Position numbers and translations under genes: made by a program
Notes under the pieces: generated by a model
The model's database searches: none
What the model was told of the DNA's origin: nothing
What the model saw: the letters and a program-made list of their open reading frames with translations, nothing else
Part shown: positions 55,308 to 64,000 of the stretch, piece by piece
Layout: every line of letters begins with the position of its first letter
Position numbering within the stretch: position 1 is the first letter of the stretch
Assembly (NCBI RefSeq): GCF_002002925.1
Contig: NZ_CP019511.1
Span: 248,001-312,000, forward strand
Reading direction: 5' to 3'
DNA length: 64,000 bases
DNA from: Sphingomonas sp. LM7
GTDB taxonomy: Bacteria > Pseudomonadota > Alphaproteobacteria > Sphingomonadales > Sphingomonadaceae

Positions 55308-55418
55308 CCGTCACCCCGGCCTTGTGCCGGGGTCCACGGTGCATCCTGGCGTCAGACCAGAGGCTTGAGCATTTCCGCCAGCCTCTCGGTGAACCCCGGC
55401 ACAAGGCCGGGGTGACGG
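55308..55418. repeat. Perfect inverted pair of REP-like palindromes
   Basis: Two 26-bp copies in opposite orientation, 55308-55333 and 55393-55418, each itself a CCCCGGC-..-GCCGGGG hairpin and together able to form a long stem around a 59-base loop. The spacer 55297-55605 between tig and the glycosyltransferase gene (309 bases) holds only this pair and a further weaker repeat at 55474-55495. Confidence 0.8.
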
Positions 55419-55473
55419 AAATAGTGAGGTCCGTTCTCCGTCTGGGAGGGCGGGCCTTTGCTTATCGAGGTCT

Positions 55474-55495
55474 CGTCATCCCGGCGAACGCTGGG
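55474..55495. repeat. Weaker dispersed repeat (TCATCCCGGC type)
   Basis: TCATCCCGGCGAACGCTGGGAT resembles the widespread proteobacterial palindrome TCATCCCGGC-GAA-GCCGGGAT, here with one arm changed. Part of the repeat-rich spacer before the glycosyltransferase gene. Confidence 0.45.
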
Positions 55496-55605
55496 ATCTC
55501 CCGCGGCATGCGAACTCCCGTGGCATTAGAATCCGGCTTTCGCCGTGATGACGCATGCGACACAAAATTATCGAACTGATATCGTTTCGGCTCTAAGGCA
55601 GCATC

Positions 55606-56535
55606 ATGAGCGAACCGCGCATTGCCGTCCTTCTCCCCTGCTACAACGAAGAAGCCGCGATCGCGCAGACGATTGCCGGCTTTCGCGCGGTGTTCCCTGC
55701 CGCTGCGATCTATGTCTACGACAACAACAGCAGCGACCGCACGATCGAAGTCGCGCGCGAAGCCGGCGCCGTGGTCCGCAGCGAGCGGATGCAGGGCAAG
55801 GGCAATGTCGTCCGCCGCATGTTCGCCGATGTCGATGCCGACATCTATGTGATGGCCGATGGCGACGCGACCTATGATCCCGCCGCCGCACCTGCGATGG
55901 TCGCACGGCTGACCAGCGAGGGCCTCGACATGGTCGTCGGCACGCGGGTCCATGAGGCGGCCGAAGCCTATCGCCGCGGCCATGTCCTCGGCAATCGCGC
56001 GATGACCGGGCTGCTTTCGCAGCTGTTCGGCCGCAGTTTCACCGACATCTTCTCGGGCTATCGCGTCTTCTCGCGCCGCTTCGTCAAAAGCTTCCCGGTG
56101 CTGTCGGCGGGCTTCGAGATCGAGACCGAGATCAGCGTCCACGCGCTCGAACTCAAGATGCCGGTCGGCGAGGCCGAGACCCGCTATTTCGCGCGGCCCG
56201 AGGGCTCGGCGTCGAAGCTCAACACCTATCGCGACGGCTTCCGCATCGCGAAGACGATCGCCGTGCTCTATCGGATCGAGCGGCCGATGCTGTTCTTCGG
56301 GTTCATCGCCACCGTGTTCGCGATCATGGCGGTGCTCCTCGCCGTGCCGCTGGGCATCACCTATCTCCAGACCGGGCTGGTGCCGCGCTTCCCGACTGCG
56401 ATCCTGGCGACGGGGCTGATGATCCTCGCCTTCCTCAACTTGTTCACCGGGCTGATCCTCGACACGGTGGTGCGTGGCCGGCGCGAGATGCGGCGGCTGG
56501 CCTATCTGGCGCAGCCGGGGCCGTTCAGCGACTGA
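55606..56535 (+). CDS. Family 2 glycosyltransferase with C-terminal membrane segments
   Basis: 309 residues. GT-A fold with nucleotide-sugar motif VLLPCYNEEAAIAQTI, DNNSSDRTIEVAREAG, metal-binding DGDATYDP, acceptor region ISVHALEL, then two membrane helices (FFGFIATVFAIMAVLLAVPLGITYL and AILATGLMILAFLNLFTGLIL). This is the polyprenyl-phosphate-mannose/glucose transferase type, acting at the inner membrane. A membrane GT-C-like gene lies convergently at its 3' end, overlapping by 11 bases. Confidence 0.92.
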   Translation: MSEPRIAVLLPCYNEEAAIAQTIAGFRAVFPAAAIYVYDNNSSDRTIEVAREAGAVVRSERMQGKGNVVRRMFADVDADIYVMADGDATYDPAAAPAMVARLTSEGLDMVVGTRVHEAAEAYRRGHVLGNRAMTGLLSQLFGRSFTDIFSGYRVFSRRFVKSFPVLSAGFEIETEISVHALELKMPVGEAETRYFARPEGSASKLNTYRDGFRIAKTIAVLYRIERPMLFFGFIATVFAIMAVLLAVPLGITYLQTGLVPRFPTAILATGLMILAFLNLFTGLILDTVVRGRREMRRLAYLAQPGPFSD

Positions 56536-57835
56536 GCTTCGCGCGTTGCCCTCGCAGGTGGTGAAGCATTCCGAGCACCGCCTCGACTGCGAGGAACGCG
56601 AGCACGCCGTGGACCAGCCACGAATAGCGCGGAACCGGCTGGACGAGCGCATAGGGCAGCGCGACCAGCCCGACAGTGAGCGCCAGCATCCCGTAGCCGG
56701 CTCGCCGCCGCCATATTCCGAATGCCAGTCCCGCCAGCCCGAGCAGGTGGATCAGGCTGATGGTGATCGCGCGTGCGTCGCGCATGTCTTCCCAGCCGGT
56801 GAAGTACATCTGCCAGCTTCGGGGAAAGAAGAATTCTCCCAGATGCCGCAGCCATAGCCGGGCGAAGCCGGTCGGATTGTCGGCGATCCACGACCAGGTC
56901 CGGGCGCCGAGCGCGCGGGCATAGGGCACTTCGCCGCCGGCCTCGCGCAATGCGGCTCGCGCGGCCGGGCTGTGATAGGGATGGATCTCGAGCAGGCGGT
57001 CGGCGAAAACCTGCTCGCGCGGCGCGTCCGACAATGCCGCCGGGTGGTTGGCGAGCGCGAATTCGAGCCCGAAATTGCTGCGGAGCAGGACCGGGGTGCC
57101 CAGCGCCTCGGCGTTGCGCAGCGCCCAGGGCGCCAGGAGCACGGCCAGCGCCGTGCCCGAGGCGGCTGCCAACATGGCAATCCGGGCGAGGGTCAGGCGG
57201 CGCAGCGCATATATTCCCCAACAGGCATAGGCTGCGATGCCCACCGGCGGCGAGACGAAGAAGGTGGCCGCGCCGAGGATCGCGACGATCAGGATCGTCC
57301 GCGCGGTTATTCCGCCGCGCTCCGCGACACGCAGCAGCAGCAACAGGTTCAGGCACATCAGGCAGACTGCCATCGCGCCTTCCCAATAGCGGAAATCGAC
57401 GACTTCCTGCGAAACGAACGGCGTAACCAGCAGGAGCAGCGCAGTGCCCCAGCGCACCGTGAGCGGATCGGCGCCCAGTCGCACGAAGACGCAGCGCAAC
57501 AGCAGGATCGCGCCGAAGACCTGGACGAGCGACCAGGCAAGCAGCGCCAGGTTGGCGGCAGGCGTGTCGATTCCGAACAGCCACATCAGCGCCGCCGCGA
57601 TCGTGGGGTTCACCGGAAGCAAGTGCGCCGTGGGGCCATAGCCCTGGTAAAAGGCGTCCGCGAAGCTGCCGGTTCGGACCAGCGCGAGCGCGGCGCGCGT
57701 CGCTTCGCCGGCGCCGACAAAGCCGGTGATGCTGCCATGGACCGCGTGCAGCCAGGCCAGCCGGATCGCCAGCCCGGCGATCAGCGCGAGCAGCAGGAAG
57801 CGGCGTTCCTCGGATGCGGTTTCGCGCGAGCCCAT
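56525..57835 (-). CDS. Multi-pass membrane protein resembling GT-C (family 39) glycosyltransferases
   Basis: 436 residues with about nine or ten membrane helices and a large loop near the first (HAVHGSITGFVGAGEATRAALALVRTG), typical of GT-C/ArnT-like enzymes that use lipid-linked sugars. The soluble part contains RTWSWIADNPTGFARLWLRHLGEFFFPRSW, seen in predicted membrane mannosyltransferase-type proteins. Probably works with lipid-linked sugar made by the neighbouring GT2 enzyme (inference from position). Confidence 0.75.
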   Translation of the reverse strand: MGSRETASEERRFLLLALIAGLAIRLAWLHAVHGSITGFVGAGEATRAALALVRTGSFADAFYQGYGPTAHLLPVNPTIAAALMWLFGIDTPAANLALLAWSLVQVFGAILLLRCVFVRLGADPLTVRWGTALLLLVTPFVSQEVVDFRYWEGAMAVCLMCLNLLLLLRVAERGGITARTILIVAILGAATFFVSPPVGIAAYACWGIYALRRLTLARIAMLAAASGTALAVLLAPWALRNAEALGTPVLLRSNFGLEFALANHPAALSDAPREQVFADRLLEIHPYHSPAARAALREAGGEVPYARALGARTWSWIADNPTGFARLWLRHLGEFFFPRSWQMYFTGWEDMRDARAITISLIHLLGLAGLAFGIWRRRAGYGMLALTVGLVALPYALVQPVPRYSWLVHGVLAFLAVEAVLGMLHHLRGQRAKLSR

Positions 57836-57868
57836 GTCACGCTGCTAGCGTAACTGTATGGATATTTC

Positions 57869-58900
57869 CTAGCGGAGACCGGCCAGCCCAAGCCGGATCA
57901 GGCTCTCGCCACTGGCGACGATCGCTTCCTCGTTGGAGCGCGGCGTCCAGCCGAGCACGCGGCGCGCCTTGTCGTTGCTTGCGCTGGCCTTGATCCCCAG
58001 CCGCGGCACGGCTTCGCGCGCCAGCGGGTTGAAGATGGCCAGCAGGCGGATCAGCCAGTCGGGCAGCTCGCGCTTCGGCACCTTCGCTGCCACCGGCCCC
58101 AGCCGCTCGCGCAGCACCGTCGCCATCTGGTGGAACGACACCGCCTCGCCGGCGACCGCGAGGAAGCGCTCGCCCGCCGCGGCGGGGTCGGTCATCGCGC
58201 GCAGATGGAGATCGGCGACATCGCGGACATCGACTACGCCGAGATAGAGCCGCGGCGTGCCGGGCATCTTTCCCCGAAGCATCGACTGGACGAGGAAGAT
58301 CGACGTCGAAAGATCGCCGTTCAGCGCCGGGCCGAAGATGCCGACCGGGTTGACCACCGCCAGCTCCAGGCCGTTGCCTTCGCGGGCGATGAAATCCCAT
58401 GCCGCGCGCTCGGCGAGCGTCTTGGACTTCATATAGGGCTGGACCGCGGGGCCATCGGGGTCGGTCCAGTCGGCTTCGGTATAGGGCGCGTCCTGCGGGC
58501 CATGGCCATAGCCGATCGCCGCGAAGGAAGAGGTGACGACGACGCGCTTGACCCCGGCATCGCGCGCGGCGCGGAGCACCCGCAGCGTGCCTTCGCGCGC
58601 GGGCCGGATCAACTCGTCGGCGTCCTTGGGCTGGGCGGGCGGGAAGGGGGAGGCGACGTGGTGGACATAGTCGCAGCCCGCCACGGCCAGCGCCCAGCCT
58701 TCGTCCTTTTCGAGATCGGCGGCGAAGAAGGCGAGGCGATCGCCCGCTTCCGTGCCCGCCGCCGCCAGCGTCGCGCGAACCTCGGCCTCACGCGCCAGGC
58801 TGCGCACCGTGGTGCGCACGTCATGTCCCGCCGCCAGCAGCTGGAGGATCACATGGCTGCCGACGAAGCCGGAGCCGCCGGTGACGAGAACCTTGCTCAT
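57869..58900 (-). CDS. NAD(P)-dependent epimerase/reductase, dihydroflavonol-reductase-like (extended SDR)
   Basis: 343 residues from ATG 58900. Rossmann motif [31 protein letters not shown], catalytic Tyr/Lys in YMKSKTLAE, and [30 protein letters not shown] at the end is typical of the sphingomonad/pseudomonad NAD-dependent epimerase group that reduces aldehydes or ketones. Substrate unknown. Divergent from clpP across the repeat-rich 397-base spacer. Confidence 0.9.
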   Translation of the reverse strand: MSKVLVTGGSGFVGSHVILQLLAAGHDVRTTVRSLAREAEVRATLAAAGTEAGDRLAFFAADLEKDEGWALAVAGCDYVHHVASPFPPAQPKDADELIRPAREGTLRVLRAARDAGVKRVVVTSSFAAIGYGHGPQDAPYTEADWTDPDGPAVQPYMKSKTLAERAAWDFIAREGNGLELAVVNPVGIFGPALNGDLSTSIFLVQSMLRGKMPGTPRLYLGVVDVRDVADLHLRAMTDPAAAGERFLAVAGEAVSFHQMATVLRERLGPVAAKVPKRELPDWLIRLLAIFNPLAREAVPRLGIKASASNDKARRVLGWTPRSNEEAIVASGESLIRLGLAGLR

Positions 58901-59008
58901 GCGTAACGATGTGGGTGCGGGGGAGCCGCCTTGCAATGTTGGATTTGGCGTGCTGCGCTCCGCCTATGCCCAGGTTCGATCCTCTCTCACTGGACGCCTG
59001 CCGCGAGC

Positions 59009-59135
59009 GTGTCGCCGGGTCGGCGCGTCGCTGTCGCGCGGGTGTCGCCAAGGTGGCGCGTTCCAGTCGCGAAGGTGTCGCTTCCGTGAGCGTGGGTGTC
59101 GCCAAGGTGCCGCGTCAGTGTCGCGTCGGTGTCGC
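59009..59135 (+). repeat. Degenerate GTGTCGC array, copy 2
   Basis: Six exact GTGTCGC heptamers at 59009, 59042, 59075, 59096, 59118 and 59129, plus near copies (CTGTCGC, AGTCGCG), in the spacer between the reductase and clpP genes. Spacing between copies is irregular (11-33 bases), so it is not a CRISPR. Mirrors the array at 8505-8640. Confidence 0.75.
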
Positions 59136-59168
59136 TTCGCGCGGCGGCCTGGGAGAGAGGTCCCCGTT

Positions 59169-59197
59169 CAAAACCGCGTTTTCCGTCAATTTCGTCA
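59169..59197 (+). repeat. Core repeat copy 2 (29 bp), upstream of clpP
   Basis: 29-bp block identical to 8414-8442 except one base, containing AAAAC-CGC-GTTTT in palindromic form. Sits 33 bases after the GTGTCGC array and 100 bases before the clpP ATG. Reads in the direction of clpP, as copy 1 reads in the direction of the M28 gene. Confidence 0.75.
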
Positions 59198-59297
59198 GGT
59201 TCGCCCATCGGCGGTTTACCGCGATCCCCCCTTGCGCCACGCAGCCCGAGCGCCGATGTTGGGCGTCTGGGCAACCATCCAAAGAGAAAAACCCCGC

Positions 59298-59951
59298 ATG
59301 CATCCGCTTTCCGGTCAGATGACCATTGATCCCGTTACCGGCGGTCTCGTTCCGATCGTCATCGAACAGTCGAGCCGCGGCGAGCGCAGCTTCGACATCT
59401 ATTCGCGCCTGCTCCGTGAGCGGATCATCTTCGTCACCGGCGGTGTCGAGGACCATATGGCCTCGGTCATCACCGCACAGCTGCTCTTCCTCGAGTCCGA
59501 GAACCCGAAGAAGGACATCTGGATGTACATCAATTCGCCGGGTGGCGTGGTGACTGCCGGCATGGCGATCCACGACACGATGCAATATATCCGTCCGCGC
59601 GTCGGCACGGTGTGCATCGGCCAGGCCGCGTCGATGGGCAGCTTCCTGCTCGCGTCGGGCGAGCCGGGCCTCCGCGTCGCGCTGACCAACGCCCGCATCA
59701 TGCTGCACCAGCCTTCGGGCGGCGCGCAGGGCATGGCGTCGGACATCGAGATCCAGGCTAAGGAGATTCTCCGTATTCGCGCGCGGATGAATGCCCTGTA
59801 TGCCAAGTATACCGGCCAGCCGATCGAGCGGATCGAGCAGGTCATGGATCGCGACAGCTTCTTCGAGGCCGACGAAGCCAAGGCGTTCGGCGTAGTCGAT
59901 GAAGTTTACGACAAGCGGCCGCAGCCGACCGACGACGCTGCAGCTGCTTAA
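59298..59951 (+). CDS. clpP: ATP-dependent Clp protease proteolytic subunit
   Basis: 217-residue serine peptidase, 14-mer with ClpX and/or ClpA. Catalytic Ser112 (GQAASMGS), His137 (MLHQPSGG) and Asp186 (MDRDSFF), each exactly one past the E. coli precursor numbering. ATG 59298 is kept; ATG 59319 is an alternative. Upstream by 100 bases is the 29-bp core repeat. Followed after 146 bases by clpX. Confidence 0.98.
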   Translation: MHPLSGQMTIDPVTGGLVPIVIEQSSRGERSFDIYSRLLRERIIFVTGGVEDHMASVITAQLLFLESENPKKDIWMYINSPGGVVTAGMAIHDTMQYIRPRVGTVCIGQAASMGSFLLASGEPGLRVALTNARIMLHQPSGGAQGMASDIEIQAKEILRIRARMNALYAKYTGQPIERIEQVMDRDSFFEADEAKAFGVVDEVYDKRPQPTDDAAAA

Positions 59952-59966
59952 GATTATTGGATTATA

Positions 59967-59995
59967 GCCGTCCGCGGGCGAGTCCCACGGACGGC
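59967..59995 (+). terminator. Hairpin between clpP and clpX
   Basis: GCCGTCCG (59967-59974) / CGGACGGC (59988-59995), perfect 8-bp stem, 15 bases after the clpP stop, with no T-run. It may reduce read-through into clpX. Confidence 0.55.
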
Positions 59996-60097
59996 GTAAA
60001 ACTGCTTTCCTTGGGTGGTTTATGGATTGCCGGACGGGAACCCGCGTGTAGGATGGCGGGTAGTGGCTACGCGTCCGGCGCGTAAAGGATGGATTTA

Positions 60098-61363
<1,266 letters not shown>

Positions 61364-61392
61364 TCCTTCCTGTTGCCCAAACACTGCATAAG

Positions 61393-61422
61393 CGGCCGGA
61401 AAGTCCTCTTTCCGGCCGTTTT
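61393..61422 (+). terminator. Intrinsic terminator of clpX
   Basis: Perfect 11-bp stem CGGCCGGAAAG (61393-61403) / CTTTCCGGCCG (61408-61418), loop TCCT, then TTTTCGTTT. Confidence 0.93.
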
Positions 61423-61487
61423 CGTTTGGACCGACTCGGACCCAAGGCGCACCTTCCCCGTCAGTGAAGACGAGATGGAGGTGACGT

Positions 61488-62087
61488 ATGTCCGATATTG
61501 CCATCCTCGACGACGACGAGCGTGACTATCATTCGCCGTTCGACCTGGCGCTGAACCCTGCCGCCTTGGAAACTTTCAAATGGCTGGTACTTGGCCACGT
61601 CTTGTACGTGGTTGGGCTGGCACTGGTGCTCTACTTCCATATAGACGGCGGTGCCGTGTGGATTACCCCGCTGTTCGGCCTGCCGTTCGTCTGGCACGAG
61701 CGCCGGCACCGCGGCGCCGTCAAGGCGCTGGTGTTCTTCCTCGGCTTCACCCTGATGCACTATGTCGCGCTGATGACCGTCAGTGGCATGAGCGCGGACG
61801 GCGTCGGCTTTCTGCGCGGCTTCGTCGGCGGCGCAGTGGGCGGCGGCGGGTGCCTCTTGCTCGCGGCGATCTTCGGACTGCTGCGCAAGGGTTCCAGCCT
61901 GACCTTCGAGGCGTTCGGCACGGTGCTGCTCGGCGCAGTCGGCAGCTTCTGCCTCTATCTCTACCTCACCACCGGCGCGAGCAGCGACTCGTTCGCCAGC
62001 GACCTGGCACAGCCGCTCAAGATCTACACGCCGTGGCAGGTCGCTTTCGCCTACGTCCTGGCGCGGGTGCTCCGGCCGGTGAGCTGA
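61488..62087 (+). CDS. Multi-pass membrane hypothetical protein
   Basis: 199 residues with four to five membrane segments (VLGHVLYVVGLALVLYFHI, ALVFFLGFTLMHYVALM, GGAVGGGGCLLLAAIFGLL, FGTVLLGAVGSFCLYLYL). GGAGGTG ribosome site. No family recognised. Short basic HERRHRG loop between the second and third segments. Stands alone after clpX. Confidence 0.75.
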   Translation: MSDIAILDDDERDYHSPFDLALNPAALETFKWLVLGHVLYVVGLALVLYFHIDGGAVWITPLFGLPFVWHERRHRGAVKALVFFLGFTLMHYVALMTVSGMSADGVGFLRGFVGGAVGGGGCLLLAAIFGLLRKGSSLTFEAFGTVLLGAVGSFCLYLYLTTGASSDSFASDLAQPLKIYTPWQVAFAYVLARVLRPVS

Positions 62088-62101
62088 ACAATCTTCTTTT
62101 T

Positions 62102-62249
62102 CCCTCCCTGCTTGCAGGGAGGGGGCAGCGGTGGGTTTAGCGGCGGGCAGGTCTTGATGCCCTGCTCGGCGCTTTCGTTCTGGACTAACGGTTTTTTGGG
62201 CGCGCAGACACGCCCACCCCCTAGTCCCCTCCCTTGCAGGAAGGGGAGG
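62102..62249. repeat. Palindromes of the CCCTCCC..GGGAGGG family flanking a short spacer
   Basis: CCCTCCCTGC-TTGCAGGGAGGG near 62102-62124 and CCCCTCCCTTGCAGGAAGGGG near 62224-62246 lie at either end of a spacer of about 100 bases, 3' of the M1 peptidase gene. Same family as 1885-1906. The first may also end transcription of the membrane protein gene and the second that of the peptidase gene. Confidence 0.6.
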
Positions 62250-63968
62250 TCAGCGCCTTTGCTGCGCCTGATAGGCCTCGACCGCCAGAGAACGCTTGAG
62301 GATACGCGAATTGGGATCGAGCACGACATGCGCGCCGGCGGGCACGGCGATGCTGCCCGTGCCGCCAGTCATCGCCACCGTCTCGACCTTGCCGTCGACC
62401 TGAACTTCGACGGGAAGCGGGAACGGGCGATCTCCCGGCGTTTTCCAGCGCAGCGTCAGCCGGTCGTCCGCCCGCGACTCGATCAGCTCGGGCAGCGCCG
62501 CCTCGCGCAGATAGACGTCGAAGAACCAGGTCAGGTCCTTGCCCGCCACCTTGTTGACGATCTCGACATATTCGGGCGTCGTCGCGAAGCGTGGCTGAAA
62601 ATTGCCCGGCTTGGGATCGGGGCGGCCATAGACGAGCCGCGCAGTCGCTTCGTTGAAGGCCGCATCGCCGATCAGGTTGCGCAGCGTGTGGAGCACCCAG
62701 GCGCCCTTGACATAGATGTCGCCGCCCGGGCCGCCCTTGTCCGCCTCATAGACGTCGTCGGAGGTCTTGACCTTGCCCGAGACGATCGGCGCCTGGTTGG
62801 TGATCTGGTTGCGATAGACCTCCATCATCGCGGCGTAGCGCGCCTCGCCTTCGCGCCAGCGGCCGTAGAGTGGCTGCATGTACTGGCCATAGCCTTCGTG
62901 CAGCCAGAAATCGTCCCAGTTGGACGCCGACATCTGGTTGCCGAACCACTCGTGCGCCAGTTCGTGCTGGAACAGCCAGTCGAAGCCGTCTGGCGTCTTC
63001 TTGTAGTTGTTACCGTACGCGTTGATCGTCTGGTGCTCCATGCCGAGATGCGGCGTCTCGACAACGCCCAGCTTCTCGTCGGACCAGGGATAGGGGCCGA
63101 CATTGGCCTCGAAGAAATCCACGGTCGGCGCGAACTCGGCGAACAGCCCCTTGGCCTTCGCCTCGCGGCCAGCGAGGTGCCAATAGGTCATCGGGAATTT
63201 GTTGCCGAAGCGGCTGGAATAGGTCCCCGTGATCTCGTGATACGGCCCGATGTTGAGCGCGATCAGATAGGGGTTCGGGCTGCGCGCCTGCCAATGCCAG
63301 GTCGAACGTCCGTCGGGGAGCTTGTCGATCTTCTGGAGCACCCCGTTCGACGGTGCGGAAAGCCCGACGGGAACAGTGATATGCAGATCGACCTTGGCAG
63401 GCTCGCCGGCCGGGAAGTCGAGGCACGGCCAGAACAGGTCGCAGCCATAGCCCTGTGCAGTGGTGGCGATCCACGGACTGCCGCCGGGCGTCTTTGCCCA
63501 GACCATGCCGTCGTCCCACGGCGCGCGCACCGCGACATGTGGGGTGCCGCCATAAGCGAGCTTCACCACCGTCCGGGCGCCCGCCGCAAGCGGCTTGGCC
63601 AGCGTGATCGCGAGCCTCCCCTCGGGGTTGGACCAGCTGGTGCGGAGCAGGGCGGTGCCGTCGATAGTGATCGCGCTCACCGGAAGGTTCTTGTCTAGAT
63701 CGATCAGCAGCCGGTGCTGCGATGCCGAGGTGACCAGCGTCAGCGTCGCAGTGCCGGTGAGCCGCTGCGTTTCGGGAAACACTTCGATCGCTAGGTCGAC
63801 ATGGTCTAGCCGCAGCGCGGCGCGTTCAGGCTCGATCGGCCCGCCAGAGGCTTCGGTCAGCGCCGTGATCGGCGGCTCCCCGGGCTTGACCTGGGCGAGG
63901 GCGGGAACGGCGCTCAGCGCGAGTGTGGAAGCGGCGATCAGGAAGCGCGTGATGATGGGAACCTCCAT
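62250..63968 (-). CDS. M1 family metallopeptidase (zinc aminopeptidase), exported
   Basis: 572 residues with an N-terminal signal (FLIAASTLALSAVPALAQ). Zinc site HELAHEWFGNQMSASNWDDFWLHE, i.e. HExxH-x18-E, with the family YGNN-like and GMEHQTIN exopeptidase motifs (HLGMEHQTINAYGNN in this protein). Family members trim N-terminal residues from peptides. Start as ATG 63968; a GGAGGT lies just after it, which is unusual (see findings). The N-terminal region up to the edge is complete. Confidence 0.93.
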   Translation of the reverse strand: MEVPIITRFLIAASTLALSAVPALAQVKPGEPPITALTEASGGPIEPERAALRLDHVDLAIEVFPETQRLTGTATLTLVTSASQHRLLIDLDKNLPVSAITIDGTALLRTSWSNPEGRLAITLAKPLAAGARTVVKLAYGGTPHVAVRAPWDDGMVWAKTPGGSPWIATTAQGYGCDLFWPCLDFPAGEPAKVDLHITVPVGLSAPSNGVLQKIDKLPDGRSTWHWQARSPNPYLIALNIGPYHEITGTYSSRFGNKFPMTYWHLAGREAKAKGLFAEFAPTVDFFEANVGPYPWSDEKLGVVETPHLGMEHQTINAYGNNYKKTPDGFDWLFQHELAHEWFGNQMSASNWDDFWLHEGYGQYMQPLYGRWREGEARYAAMMEVYRNQITNQAPIVSGKVKTSDDVYEADKGGPGGDIYVKGAWVLHTLRNLIGDAAFNEATARLVYGRPDPKPGNFQPRFATTPEYVEIVNKVAGKDLTWFFDVYLREAALPELIESRADDRLTLRWKTPGDRPFPLPVEVQVDGKVETVAMTGGTGSIAVPAGAHVVLDPNSRILKRSLAVEAYQAQQRR

Positions 63969-64000
63969 TGGGCGCTGGAAGACAGGTGATGGTAACGGGT

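Noticed and set aside
53587..55404. 605-residue Leu/Gly-rich frame antisense to tig
   Set aside because: Low complexity arises from the complement of the Lys/Ala tail; trigger factor motifs are clear on the plus strand.
59009..59135. CRISPR-like reading of the GTGTCGC repeats
   Set aside because: Repeats are only seven bases, spacers are irregular (4-26 bases) and similar to the repeats, and there are no cas genes.
58909..59322. Open frames across the second GTGTCGC array
   Set aside because: Several overlapping frames on both strands show the same repeat-derived composition.

Overview
The window looks like a chromosomal segment of a high-GC alphaproteobacterium of the Sphingomonadales, most likely Sphingomonas or a close relative. 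This is inferred from gene content and style: TonB-dependent receptors of the sphingomonad type, a MipA/OmpV protein, SWIB and DUF2945 small proteins, an orphan ParA next to SPOR-domain proteins, strong codon bias to G/C in third positions, and intergenic palindromes of the CCCCGGC..GCCGGGG and CCCTCCC..GGGAGGG types. No plasmid, prophage, IS element or CRISPR array was seen. About 65 protein genes, one tRNA, one riboswitch, one probable amino-acid attenuator and several terminators and repeats are listed.

Layout. 1-4045: a probable sugar-acid uptake and breakdown cluster (end of a TonB receptor, DHDPS/KDG-aldolase-like lyase, divergent IclR regulator, mandelate-racemase-family dehydratase). 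4108-6735: cobalamin riboswitch, metE and a terminator. 6738-8326: M28 peptidase and a coupled small gene. 8327-8880: a repeat-rich spacer. 8881-10848: a lone GHKL-type ATPase gene whose base and codon use differ from everything around it; it is the best candidate for a horizontally acquired, possibly defence-related gene. 10913-17410: YaiI, DEAD-box helicase, a VOC protein, a chemoreceptor and a BaiN-type flavoprotein. 17728-19094: SWIB, Tudor-like DUF2945, a lipoprotein and a BLUF photoreceptor. 19201-21555: a leucine-rich leader peptide with alternative hairpins, long-form leuA and a P-loop ATPase.

21552-25462: a zinc-binding-type dehydrogenase, a glycerophosphodiesterase and the pterin operon folE-SDR-folB. 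25693-29839: a complete TonB receptor, a TMEM175-like channel and a YceI protein. 29981-35278: branched-chain amino-acid genes ilvB-ilvN-ilvC behind miaA, with serB starting head-to-head inside the start of miaA. 35283-41401: VOC protein, MipA, and a ParA / ribbon-helix-helix / SPOR module with a divergent Sel1-SPOR gene. 41418-46144: pyrB with a catalytically degenerate dihydroorotase, two small proteins, ruvX and a DUF3089 hydrolase. 46285-52871: DUF4153 membrane protein, gatC-gatA-(50-aa protein)-gatB, a cyclophilin and a Crp/Fnr regulator.

52954-63968: two small disordered proteins, tRNA-Leu(UAG), trigger factor with a long Lys/Ala tail, REP-like repeats, two envelope glycosyltransferase-type genes, a reductase, then clpP-clpX, a membrane protein and an M1 aminopeptidase. 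The tig-clpP-clpX order is the usual one but is interrupted by about 4 kb of other genes.

The most interesting signals are the isolated GHKL ATPase with its promoter palindrome; a two-copy element (degenerate GTGTCGC array plus a near-identical 29-bp core) placed about 90-100 bp in front of both the M28 peptidase and clpP; the ParA-RHH-SPOR module; and the leu attenuator. All functions are inferred from reading the sequences; no database search was possible.
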